Source of the DNA: Chitinophaga barathri
Lineage (GTDB): Bacteria > Bacteroidota > Bacteroidia > Chitinophagales > Chitinophagaceae
Direction of reading: 5' to 3'
Length of the DNA stretch: 64,000 bases
NCBI RefSeq assembly: GCF_003807585.1
Contig: NZ_RMBX01000011.1
Coordinates: 124,001-188,000 of the forward strand
Part shown: positions 45,387-53,020 of the stretch, in pieces
How the letters are laid out: every line of letters begins with the position of its first letter
How positions within the stretch are numbered: position 1 is the first letter of the stretch
Translations under genes and position numbers: made by a program
Notes under the pieces: generated by a model
Told to the model about the DNA's origin: nothing
Seen by the model: the letters and a program-made list of their open reading frames with translations, nothing else
Database searches by the model: none

Positions 45387-45725
45387 TAGTTACTTTGAGC
45401 CTTTTTACTTTTCGTATTTTCATCGTCTGCTCTAATAGATTTATGGATTCACTCTTGTAAAAGTATTTGTGCCGCTTCAAAAATTGAGAATAGCTAAACA
45501 AATATGTTTGAAGCCATTGATATTTCGATTTGCGATAGTGGATATATGATTTTTTGAAAAAATTAAGTAAGTTTGAATATACATATAAGACAATATGATT
45601 AAATTCCATATGGCAGGGTTATCAATTCTAAATTAGAATAATATGTTTCCCTATAACTAAAAGTAAGATGGCTTAGGTAATATTGACGCGATCCCCCTTT
45701 TCAGACTATCCCCAACTAATTAGCT
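45387..45725. other. AT-rich leader of the KAP gene
   Basis: No convincing gene. A minus-strand frame of 86 codons (45349-45609) is rich in Lys, Tyr and Ser and resembles no family; it looks like a by-product of AT-rich sequence. The stretch presumably holds the KAP promoter. Confidence 0.5.
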
Positions 45726-47750
45726 ATGATTTTTTCTACCACAATTGTCCCCAATCATGAAATCAGTATTGGTGCATCCCCCCAGAACGCAGATCTGGCT
45801 ATTGTTCCTATTGATAGTTCGGGAACACTCGGCAAATTGAATCAATATGTATTGGAAGAATATGGATATTCGGCAAAAGATCTGCCTACCGAAGAGAGGC
45901 TACGAAACGGATTCGCTGCAATTAATACTGATGGCAAAAAGCCAATTCTTTTTGTAGTAACCGTAAATAGTGAAAAGACTTCTATAAACTTAGAAACCAA
46001 TCTTTATAATACATTAACTGAATTTCAGGGATGGTATAGAGGTAAAAAAGTATGGATACCATTGATGGGTTCAGGTACAGGAGGACTGGAACTGGTAGAA
46101 AGCTTTACAATAACCGCTCGAGCAATAAACAAAGCTCTGGAGAATTATCCGGCGAAAGTATCCTTTATTCTTTCATTACCAGATAGCCCAACCGGGAGAA
46201 AACTATTTAGTGAACTACGGGTAGTAACATCTAACCAACATATTGAAGCAAAAAAATTTCTATCTGGATTTGATTGTAACTTTTTTTTAGTAGGCTCTTT
46301 TTGGGGGGCCGATAATGATCAGACTGAGCGTTTTATTGAGAAATCCATCTGGGAAAAGGGCCATGATGACGAAACCTATTCACCAATAATTAATGATGTT
46401 AGGAAAGGAGATATACTTATTATCAAATCAACATTTGCACGTAATGGGATAAGTTATTTAAAAATTAAAGCTGTAGGCATTGTAATTGAAAATCTTTTAA
46501 ACGGACGAGAATTAAATGTCAATTGGAGGATTAAAGGATTATCGCAGGATATTCAGGACCTTGGTCATTACAGAAGCACGATTACTCAAATCAATCTGAC
46601 TGATACTATAACTATTTTTTCAAATATTGACAGCCGATTTTGGGACTTATTATCATTGACCATTGATACAAACACTGCTACAACCCAAGCGCCTATTAGT
46701 TTGCCCGCACCTAATAGCAGAATTGCAGGGTTAATAAGTGACACTGAAAAAGGAACGGACTATCTTGATATATCAAAAGATGTTACAGCTTTTGCGCGGG
46801 TTATAGCGGCAAAAAGCTTCGACCCTCCCTTAGCTATTGCCTTATTAGGTAAATGGGGATCGGGGAAAAGCTTTTTTATGCGCAAGCTGAAGCAACAGGT
46901 AACTGAGTTCTCGAACTTTCAAGCAAGTAACCTATATTGTAAGGGCGTCGCACATATTCATTTTAATGCTTGGTCCTATATGGATGCAAATCTATGGGCA
47001 AGCATTGTATCTAAGATATTTGAAGGATTAAGTGAATATATTTCTGAAAATAGCCTACCAGGAAAAGCAAAACAGGAAATTGAACAAGAATTGTCGAGCC
47101 AGTTGTTTATTACTAAAGAAGAAATAGGTATTTTAGAAAACAAGAAAGATGCTGTAAAGAAGAAGATATCTGAACTCGAAGTAAAAAGGACGGAGATCAA
47201 TAAGACATTGGAATCCCAAATCAATAAAGTCAAATCGACTACGCTTTGGGAAATTCTTCAAACTGCTGATAAAGAATTTAATGCCCGCGATAAAATAGTT
47301 AAAGCACTTAATGAGAATCCTTCGTATGTTCAATCGGAAGCTGATTTAAAGGAAATTATTCCAGAGAAATATTGGTCTAACCCTGAAGCCGCGTACCAGC
47401 AGATAAAATCCAAATACACCTTTTTAAGAGAGTTTTTCAGAAATTATTGGAATCTGCTTTGGTTGGCTATAATTCTGCTTGTTATTGGCTTTATACCACC
47501 CCTATTGGAACTGAGTAGCGACTGGATAAAAAGAATAGACTTTCTAATTCCACAGGCTACTTTATCGATTCTTGTTGCGTTAGGTGTAATATGGAAAAGA
47601 GCTGAAAATATTTATAATAAGCTTAAACCGGTAATTGCATCTTTTTGGACTATTAAAGAAGACTATGAAAGGAAAGTAAAAGAAGCGGTTTACAAATTTG
47701 AGCAAGACGAGAAATTGCTAAAATTTGATATTGAAAAAAAGAAGACATAG
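45726..47750 (+). CDS. KAP-family NTPase, N-terminal half (Macro-like, EVE-like, Walker A)
   Basis: First 674 residues of an AT-rich gene that continues in the same frame to 48941 after a single TAG at 47748-47750. Residues 10-160 form an alpha/beta domain with WIPLMGSGTGGLELVES, resembling Macro domains. Residues 180-310 (FFLVGSFWGADN, then GDILIIKSTFARNG and KIKAVGIV) resemble EVE/PUA-like modified-base readers found on McrB-type proteins. Walker A is LLGKWGSGKS at 374-382, a coiled coil spans 450-500, and two membrane helices lie near 573-595 and 605-622. Membrane helices inserted in the P-loop domain are the KAP hallmark; PifA of plasmid F is a phage-excluding member. Confidence 0.8.
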   Translation: MIFSTTIVPNHEISIGASPQNADLAIVPIDSSGTLGKLNQYVLEEYGYSAKDLPTEERLRNGFAAINTDGKKPILFVVTVNSEKTSINLETNLYNTLTEFQGWYRGKKVWIPLMGSGTGGLELVESFTITARAINKALENYPAKVSFILSLPDSPTGRKLFSELRVVTSNQHIEAKKFLSGFDCNFFLVGSFWGADNDQTERFIEKSIWEKGHDDETYSPIINDVRKGDILIIKSTFARNGISYLKIKAVGIVIENLLNGRELNVNWRIKGLSQDIQDLGHYRSTITQINLTDTITIFSNIDSRFWDLLSLTIDTNTATTQAPISLPAPNSRIAGLISDTEKGTDYLDISKDVTAFARVIAAKSFDPPLAIALLGKWGSGKSFFMRKLKQQVTEFSNFQASNLYCKGVAHIHFNAWSYMDANLWASIVSKIFEGLSEYISENSLPGKAKQEIEQELSSQLFITKEEIGILENKKDAVKKKISELEVKRTEINKTLESQINKVKSTTLWEILQTADKEFNARDKIVKALNENPSYVQSEADLKEIIPEKYWSNPEAAYQQIKSKYTFLREFFRNYWNLLWLAIILLVIGFIPPLLELSSDWIKRIDFLIPQATLSILVALGVIWKRAENIYNKLKPVIASFWTIKEDYERKVKEAVYKFEQDEKLLKFDIEKKKT

Positions 47751-47795
47751 GTTGCGGTCATTAATGAACAGATTCACAATGCCGAAACGATCAAG

Positions 47796-48941
47796 ATGGA
47801 CATTGAGTTTAAAATTAATCATGCACTTGCTACGGAATCATTGTATTCATTTATAGATAAACGGTCCAAAAGTGAAGATTACAAAAAACACCTCGGTATT
47901 ATTTCCATTATTCGGAAAGATTTTGAAACCTTAAATGGCTTGTTCGTAGATCACCACGAGGAAATTGATAAAGTTGCTGATGATTTGAGACAAAAATTCA
48001 GGAAAAAATTCCGTCAACCACTAGAAAGGATAATTTTATATATTGACGATCTTGATAGATGTCCTGAAGATAGTGTGGTGCAGGTACTGGAAGCAGTGAA
48101 TTTGTTGATGGCATTTCCGCTGTTTGTTGTTATTGTTGGTGTCGATCCACGTTGGGTAAAAAACGCACTTATTAAGAAGCATGCTATACAATTTGCGAAC
48201 TATTCAGTAGATCATTTAGGAAGAGAGTTTGATGTTATAGATCCCTCAAACTATCTCGAAAAGATATTCCAAATACCGTTTCGCTTGAAAGAAGCAAAAG
48301 ACGTAAATGTTAGAGAAATGATCAAAGAGTTGGCCAATTTAAAATCGAGATCTGTAGAGAAAGGTGTGGCAATTGATTTAACCGATGCGCAATCTGCTCT
48401 TCAGGAAGATGAAAAACCTACGCTGAGTTCCAAAGGTAATAATATCATTATAAACGATGTGTTAACAATTTCAGAGGATTATGCTACCATAGAAGAGCTG
48501 GCGGAGTTATTTGTTTTGACAAATGAAGAGGTAGCTTTGATGCAGGATATGTCTGAAATTGTTGGTAATAATCCCAGGGCAATTAAAAGATTTGTTAATA
48601 CATTCAGAATAGCTAAAGCACATGGAGAGCTTAGCAATGATGTCGCATTTTCTGATAGAGAATTGCCTGCCATATTATTATTGCTTGCTTTACCATTAGG
48701 TAAGTATAGAGCGCTTTTACCCTCTTTTGAAATGTATATAGAGAAAGGTGAAAATATCAACAATCCTATTACATCATATTTGCAACCTATTCATAAAATA
48801 GGTCTTTTAGACGAGTTGAAGCATAAGTTAAATGTAACCCTTTCGGTCAAGGGGAGCTTTGGGTTAATAGGAGGAACTCAATCGTCAATATTTCTCAAGC
48901 ACATCTCCTTTATAAAGCGGTTTACTTTTGATAACATCTAA
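47796..48941 (+). CDS. KAP-family NTPase, C-terminal half (Walker B)
   Basis: Continuation of the preceding frame, residues 691-1071 of the ancestral product. Walker B is IILYIDDLDRCPED, followed by the KAP motif FVVIVGVDPRWV and a sensor/lid region NNPRAIKRFVNTFRIA. Between TAG and this ATG there are 15 sense codons with no other stop, so a single base change (for example CAG to TAG) is enough to explain the split. Without readthrough, Walker A and Walker B are on different chains and the NTPase is probably inactive, unless the halves assemble. Confidence 0.8.
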   Translation: MDIEFKINHALATESLYSFIDKRSKSEDYKKHLGIISIIRKDFETLNGLFVDHHEEIDKVADDLRQKFRKKFRQPLERIILYIDDLDRCPEDSVVQVLEAVNLLMAFPLFVVIVGVDPRWVKNALIKKHAIQFANYSVDHLGREFDVIDPSNYLEKIFQIPFRLKEAKDVNVREMIKELANLKSRSVEKGVAIDLTDAQSALQEDEKPTLSSKGNNIIINDVLTISEDYATIEELAELFVLTNEEVALMQDMSEIVGNNPRAIKRFVNTFRIAKAHGELSNDVAFSDRELPAILLLLALPLGKYRALLPSFEMYIEKGENINNPITSYLQPIHKIGLLDELKHKLNVTLSVKGSFGLIGGTQSSIFLKHISFIKRFTFDNI

Positions 48942-48952
48942 AATGCATCAAC

Positions 48953-49213
48953 TTGACTACAATAAATAGAGTGATACGTCCGTCTACTCGTCAAAGTCAC
49001 GGCGCTTACAGGATTCATTTAGAAAACAAAGATGTTTCAAATGGAATATTTGTAAATATAACACATGAAAGTAAACCATTTAATCAGACTTTCTGGTTCA
49101 ATTCCAATGACTTACAAAAGTACAGAAGCATTCATTTCAAAGTCATTGAGAGTGATGAAGGAATTGAGATCGAGTGGTTACAATCTATACCATTCAAGCT
49201 AATGGAAGAATAA
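48953..49213 (+). CDS. Small hypothetical protein downstream of KAP
   Basis: 86-residue protein, not recognised, starting 11 bases after the KAP stop. The frame begins with TTG; a GTG at 48971 is an alternative, as no ATG is available near the 5' end. It is beta-rich (GAYRIHLENKDVSNGIFVN, TFWFNSNDLQKYRSIHFKV) and acidic at the end, with no signal peptide. Position and base composition match the KAP gene, so it may be an accessory of that system or just a passenger. Confidence 0.5.
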   Translation: MTTINRVIRPSTRQSHGAYRIHLENKDVSNGIFVNITHESKPFNQTFWFNSNDLQKYRSIHFKVIESDEGIEIEWLQSIPFKLMEE

Positions 49214-49440
49214 ATGAAATAGCAAAAACAGGTTTTCGCCCTCCAGTGCAAATCTGTCTATATCTAAACAGCCCTTATATTGAATAAGTTCACGATGTTG
49301 GGGGGATGTGTTCTTGCTAACTCTGGCGAGGAAAATACAGGGAAAATATAACGAAGGTATCAATTTATCCATATCTAACTACCTGTTAATAAATTAGTAG
49401 CAACCACCGTTTCCGGCTACCAGAAAAAATAGTTGACTTC
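49214..49440. other. Intergenic stretch between KAP cargo and integrase remnant
   Basis: No supported gene or clear regulatory structure was found. It joins the AT-rich cargo to the decayed second integrase copy. Confidence 0.5.
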
Positions 49441-49682
49441 TTTGACATTAATAGAACGTGACCACCCCCACTGCCATCCGTCATACCCTCGATGCCACGG
49501 TTACCCAGGCCAACGATGCCGCTGTAGGCGATGAGTGCCCAGCTTGGGTGTAAATCCTTCCGCACCATGCGGATATATGCCAAGATTATAGCTTTCAAGT
49601 CAGTCAATGCATTCGGCCGCTGTATGAGAAATTCAGTCTGGAGCTGCCGGAATCATTCAAAAAACTCAAAGCCGTCGGCTAA
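49441..49682 (+). pseudogene. Second integrase C-terminal remnant
   Basis: Decayed copy of the last 80 or so codons of an integrase like that at 44365. Pieces match in different frames: MRIYAKIIA corresponds to TQIYAKIVA, and RPLYEKFSLELPESFKKLKAV is found intact before the stop at 49682. Indels and an in-frame stop lie between. It is followed by its own terminator-like hairpin and then the core genes of a mobile element, so it is either the 3' end of a second, older integrase or a duplication produced when the KAP cargo arrived. Confidence 0.85.
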
Positions 49683-49692
49683 TCTTCAAAAA

Positions 49693-49751
49693 CCTGAGAA
49701 ATTCTCTGAAAACCCGGAGAATTTCTCGGGTCTTTTGATACTGTCAGTATC
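49693..49751 (+). terminator. Terminator hairpin after the integrase remnant
   Basis: CCTGAGAAATTCTC (49693-49706) pairs with GAGAATTTCTCGGG (49717-49730), one mismatch in 14, followed by TCTTTT. A second small palindrome, GATACTG-T-CAGTATC, lies at 49737-49751. Confidence 0.7.
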
Positions 49752-49839
49752 AAACTGAGTTGTAAATTTCCACTTCCACGTTTTCCATTAAAAGACACCT
49801 CTGTTTCTCCATTGTAGCAACCATGCTTAAATTCTTCCT

Positions 49840-50964
49840 ATGCACGAGAACCAGTTGAGGTTTTTTGAAGATTTAATGTTTCGGAATGTGAGCACGGAAT
49901 CAGCACCGCCCGGCGGCTTCAAAAAACCACACGACAATTTTAATGTTTCGGAGATTGAGCGGGAGAAGTCCGCTGTGCTTCAATATCTGCGTGAATTGCG
50001 GTTTCACATGCCCTCTGAAGAGAGGCTGGCATGGGCTATCGATACTTATTTCGGGCGGGTGATTGATCTGCTTAACCGGGCTTATAAATACATTGAAAAT
50101 GGTGTTACAAAGAACCGGCAATCCTATGCGAAAGTTTTCGCTGCCTTACAGGAAATTCTGTCATTTCTTGAACAGCGTTATGGGAGATATATGGATGTAA
50201 ACACATGCCTGCCCATTTCCCACGAAATGCAACTGAAGGACGCGCTGATTGAAGGTTTTTTCTTCTTCAAAACATCTGCGGAGAATGCAAATATTTCCCC
50301 GGCTCTGGTGGAGATCATCGAATCCGTATTTGCTGACTTTGTAGAGACCGAGGAATTTGGTAAAACGTCTTATGGCCGCATATATTACCTCTCGGCCCTC
50401 ATTACTGCTCTTGGGAAACTCTCTCCTATGACGGATGAGGCCATACAACATACTTTAATCGCTCTAAACTTTAACTGCCCTGCCTTTGTGAAGCACTTTA
50501 CCCAAAACTTGCCGGAAGATCCGGGTGTGCTTGTATTTATCCTGAAGGAAGTAAACCAAATCAGTGCTGCGCCCGGCTTCGCGTTAAATCCTCTTTACAC
50601 AACCGTGAAGGAGCAGCTGAGCGCCTGGCTCAATCACGAAATCGGCTATCTGGCCGGTTCTTCTGCTAACGTGGCGCCGCCGCCGGTGATGAAGGATGCC
50701 GCGCCTGTCCGGAAGATCATGACAACCCTGTCTGTTCCCCAGCTGGCACATATGCTCAAACTCTTTACAGATCTCGGTATCATCGTTCACGACAATAAAA
50801 CGGAACTACTGGAAGCCTTTGCCGCCATGTTCCGGACAGGAAAGACGGATAACATATCTCCGGAGAGCCTGCGCAACAATTATTACGGGGAAAATGCTTC
50901 TGTATCCAGCTCCGTACGGGATATATTCGTTGCCGTTATCAACAAATCAAAAGGCATTATCTGA
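49840..50964 (+). CDS. Mobile-element protein with RteC-like C-terminus
   Basis: All-helical soluble protein of 374 residues. The last 90 residues (LSVPQLAHMLKLFTDLGII, then NKTELLEAFAAMF and ISPESLRNNYYG) resemble the C-terminal region of RteC-type and related regulators found on Bacteroidota conjugative and mobilizable elements. The first 280 residues are not recognised. Its place between an integrase remnant and excisionase-like, Rep-like and DnaC-like genes supports a mobile-element role, probably regulatory. Confidence 0.65.
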   Translation: MHENQLRFFEDLMFRNVSTESAPPGGFKKPHDNFNVSEIEREKSAVLQYLRELRFHMPSEERLAWAIDTYFGRVIDLLNRAYKYIENGVTKNRQSYAKVFAALQEILSFLEQRYGRYMDVNTCLPISHEMQLKDALIEGFFFFKTSAENANISPALVEIIESVFADFVETEEFGKTSYGRIYYLSALITALGKLSPMTDEAIQHTLIALNFNCPAFVKHFTQNLPEDPGVLVFILKEVNQISAAPGFALNPLYTTVKEQLSAWLNHEIGYLAGSSANVAPPPVMKDAAPVRKIMTTLSVPQLAHMLKLFTDLGIIVHDNKTELLEAFAAMFRTGKTDNISPESLRNNYYGENASVSSSVRDIFVAVINKSKGII

Positions 50965-51114
50965 TGCTCTTGCGATCCTTATTCGCGTCAGGAATAAAGA
51001 ATCTTTATTTTAATGTGAATTTATAATCAATCAGTTACAAGGGGTTGCGCAACCCCTGCCACTGTTCTTGCATTCTTCTTCTTCCTTCTTTTGCTGCACA
51101 CTAAAACGTTACAA

Positions 51115-51411
51115 ATGGCAGCAGAAATTATCACACAAGAGGATCTCCAGCTTTTTAAGGAAGAGCTGTTCTCCGAGATCCGCGACATCCTCAGCTCTCA
51201 ACAACAGGCGCCACCCAAAAAGTGGATCAAGTCCTACCAGGTCATGGAAATACTCGGCATTTCCTCCGGCACCCTTCAGACCATGCGGAACAAAGGCGCC
51301 ATCGCCTTTTCCAAAATGGGAGGGCTCATCTTTTATGATTATGATGCTATACTGGAGCTGATGAAGGATTCCGCTTACCCAGGCACGCCCATGCAAAAAC
51401 GTGGTCGATGA
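51115..51411 (+). CDS. Excisionase-like helix-turn-helix protein
   Basis: Small DNA-binding protein of 98 residues. The start at 51115 (MAAEIITQEDLQLFKEEL) fits family members; the upstream codons do not. A MerR/excisionase-type winged helix is visible: WIKSYQVMEILGISSGTLQ, then RNKGAIAFSKMGGLIFY. Such proteins serve as excision factors or regulators in Bacteroidota elements. Its stop overlaps the start of the next gene by four bases (ATGA). Confidence 0.85.
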   Translation: MAAEIITQEDLQLFKEELFSEIRDILSSQQQAPPKKWIKSYQVMEILGISSGTLQTMRNKGAIAFSKMGGLIFYDYDAILELMKDSAYPGTPMQKRGR

Positions 51412-52313
51412 ATGAACCGGTAGGCATCAACTACATCCTTCACCAGCAGTTTCTTTTCGCCCTTATCCGGCGAGACGGGCGGCTGCATGCCAATCACATC
51501 AGCCTGTACTTTGCGCTGTTCCAGCTCTGGAACCTGCACCGGTTCCAGAGCACTTTTCCGATTCTCCGGGAAGAGGTGCTAAGCCTATGCCGCATCGGCT
51601 CGGTGAACACCTACACCCGTTGCCTGAAGGAACTGGATGCGTTCGGGTACATCTGTTACCATCCCGCCGGGCGGAAAGGGCTGCTCAGCCAGGTCAGCAT
51701 CGTGCCGCTGGAATTGGCCGCCGGTTTACCGGAAGCCGAAAAAAGTAATCTCAAAATTGATACAACATGTACTGAAAACGATCCTGCGGGCAGTCTCAAA
51801 AATGAGACTACATGTACCGGAAATGATACTACGCCGTGTCTCAAAAATGAGACTGCCAGCGGCGGAAGTAGTCTCAAAACTGATACACTAGTAGTCTCAA
51901 AATTGCGACACCTATATAAACATATAAACTTAAAAGTAAACAATGAGGGAGTGGGGGATCCCGCACCCATTAAAAAAAATATAAATCAATCAGGCAATGC
52001 CGAGAAAGATGAAAACACACACCGCGCGGAATTTCCATTCACCCCGCCAAAACTTCAGGAAGTCCGGGAGTTTTTTAGCCTGGAAAAATACCCAGAGCCG
52101 GAGGCTGCGAAATTCTACCACCACTACCAGGCCAATGGATGGCTTCAGGCCGGCAAAACGCCGATAGCCGACTGGCGCGCCGCCGCGCACAAATGGATGC
52201 TCAACATTCGTAACCCGCAAAATCAACACCATGACAACCGAAAATATCAACCAGGATCACCAGCAGGACGGCTCCACACCCGAGAGGACAAGGATTACCA
52301 CGACCCCTTATGA
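51408..52313 (+). CDS. Rep-like winged-helix protein of a mobile element
   Basis: 301-residue protein. The N-terminal 110 residues look like a replication-initiator/winged-helix domain (ANHISLYFALFQLWNLHRF, EEVLSLCRIGSVNTYTRCL, LDAFGYICYHP). The middle holds 15-residue repeats (SLKNETTCTGNDTTP type) encoded by five DNA repeats at 51749-51909. The C-terminus (KFYHHYQANGWLQAG, IADWRAAAHKWM) is the usual partner-binding end of these proteins. It overlaps the DnaC-like gene by 83 bases. Function in initiating element replication is inferred. Confidence 0.7.
   Translation: MNEPVGINYILHQQFLFALIRRDGRLHANHISLYFALFQLWNLHRFQSTFPILREEVLSLCRIGSVNTYTRCLKELDAFGYICYHPAGRKGLLSQVSIVPLELAAGLPEAEKSNLKIDTTCTENDPAGSLKNETTCTGNDTTPCLKNETASGGSSLKTDTLVVSKLRHLYKHINLKVNNEGVGDPAPIKKNINQSGNAEKDENTHRAEFPFTPPKLQEVREFFSLEKYPEPEAAKFYHHYQANGWLQAGKTPIADWRAAAHKWMLNIRNPQNQHHDNRKYQPGSPAGRLHTREDKDYHDPL
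51749..51909 (+). repeat. Five iteron-like repeats inside the Rep-like gene
   Basis: The 15-mer TCTCAAAAATGAGAC or close variants start at 51749, 51794, 51839, 51872 and 51895. The second and third copies are identical and lie in an extended palindrome (GTCTCAAAAATGAGAC). Spacings are 45, 45, 33 and 23 bases. Confidence 0.8.
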
Positions 52314-52917
52314 CTACTACACCCTCCTGCAGGACGTAGAGCTGCGCGGTAAAACCATCTACGGCCCGCGCTTCACCCTCCATGAGGAAGACAGGCCGGT
52401 AGTGCTCAAACTCCTTTGCTATTTCCTGCAGGACGAGGCCATCGCCCAGGTGGAGGGCATCGACCTGCACAAAGGTATAATGCTCCGCGGACGGGTCGGC
52501 TGCGGTAAAACTTCACTAATGAACATCATGCGGGCCTATTGCCCGGATTCTTTCAAGCACACGATGATGGCCTGCCGGACGGTCAGCCACACTTTTACAA
52601 AGAAGGGGCCGGAGGTAATTGACCACTTCGGGCGGCTGTCCTTCTTCCCGTACACTAGTGTGCCGCGGATCTTCTGCTTTGATGATTTGGGGCTGGAATC
52701 ATCGGCCGGCTACTTCGGGATCACGTACAATGTGATGGCGGAGATACTACTTTCAAGGTATGATCTGTTCGTTTCGCATAAGATGCTGACGCATGTGACG
52801 ACCAACCTGAATAGTGAGGAGCTGGAGGGGATTTATGGGAATAGAATACGGAGCAGGATGAGAGGGATGTTTAATGTCATCACATTCAACAATACATCAC
52901 AAGACAAGAGAGTTTAG
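52231..52917 (+). CDS. DnaC/IstB-like AAA ATPase of a mobile element
   Basis: ATPase of 228 residues resembling helicase loaders. Walker A is LRGRVGCGKTSLMNIM, Walker B RIFCFDDLGLESS, followed by a sensor-1 asparagine in THVTTNLNSEEL and an arginine-rich end (YGNRIRSRMRGMFNVI). It directly follows and overlaps the Rep-like gene, the usual pairing in Bacteroidota mobilizable elements, where it may load the host helicase. The first 60 residues are poorly conserved, so the start could be later. Confidence 0.82.
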   Translation: MTTENINQDHQQDGSTPERTRITTTPYDYYTLLQDVELRGKTIYGPRFTLHEEDRPVVLKLLCYFLQDEAIAQVEGIDLHKGIMLRGRVGCGKTSLMNIMRAYCPDSFKHTMMACRTVSHTFTKKGPEVIDHFGRLSFFPYTSVPRIFCFDDLGLESSAGYFGITYNVMAEILLSRYDLFVSHKMLTHVTTNLNSEELEGIYGNRIRSRMRGMFNVITFNNTSQDKRV

Positions 52918-53020
52918 ATTGCCAAATACGAATCCAAATTAAAGATTTATCTTCTTCCAAAATATTCGAAAAACGCGTATATTGACTATATTTCATTATC
53001 ATGTAGATTCCACAATCCCT

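Noticed and set aside
45349..45609. 86-codon minus-strand frame in the AT-rich KAP leader
   Set aside because: Low-complexity Lys/Tyr/Ser composition and overlap with the hairpin after the integrase; nothing supports expression.
47748..47750. TAG recoded as pyrrolysine or another amino acid
   Set aside because: TAG ends several intact genes in the window, and a glutamine codon one base away fits the coiled-coil context, so mutation is simpler.
51749..51909. CRISPR array
   Set aside because: Repeats are only 15 bases, spacers are short and uneven, and the array lies inside a coding frame with no cas genes nearby.
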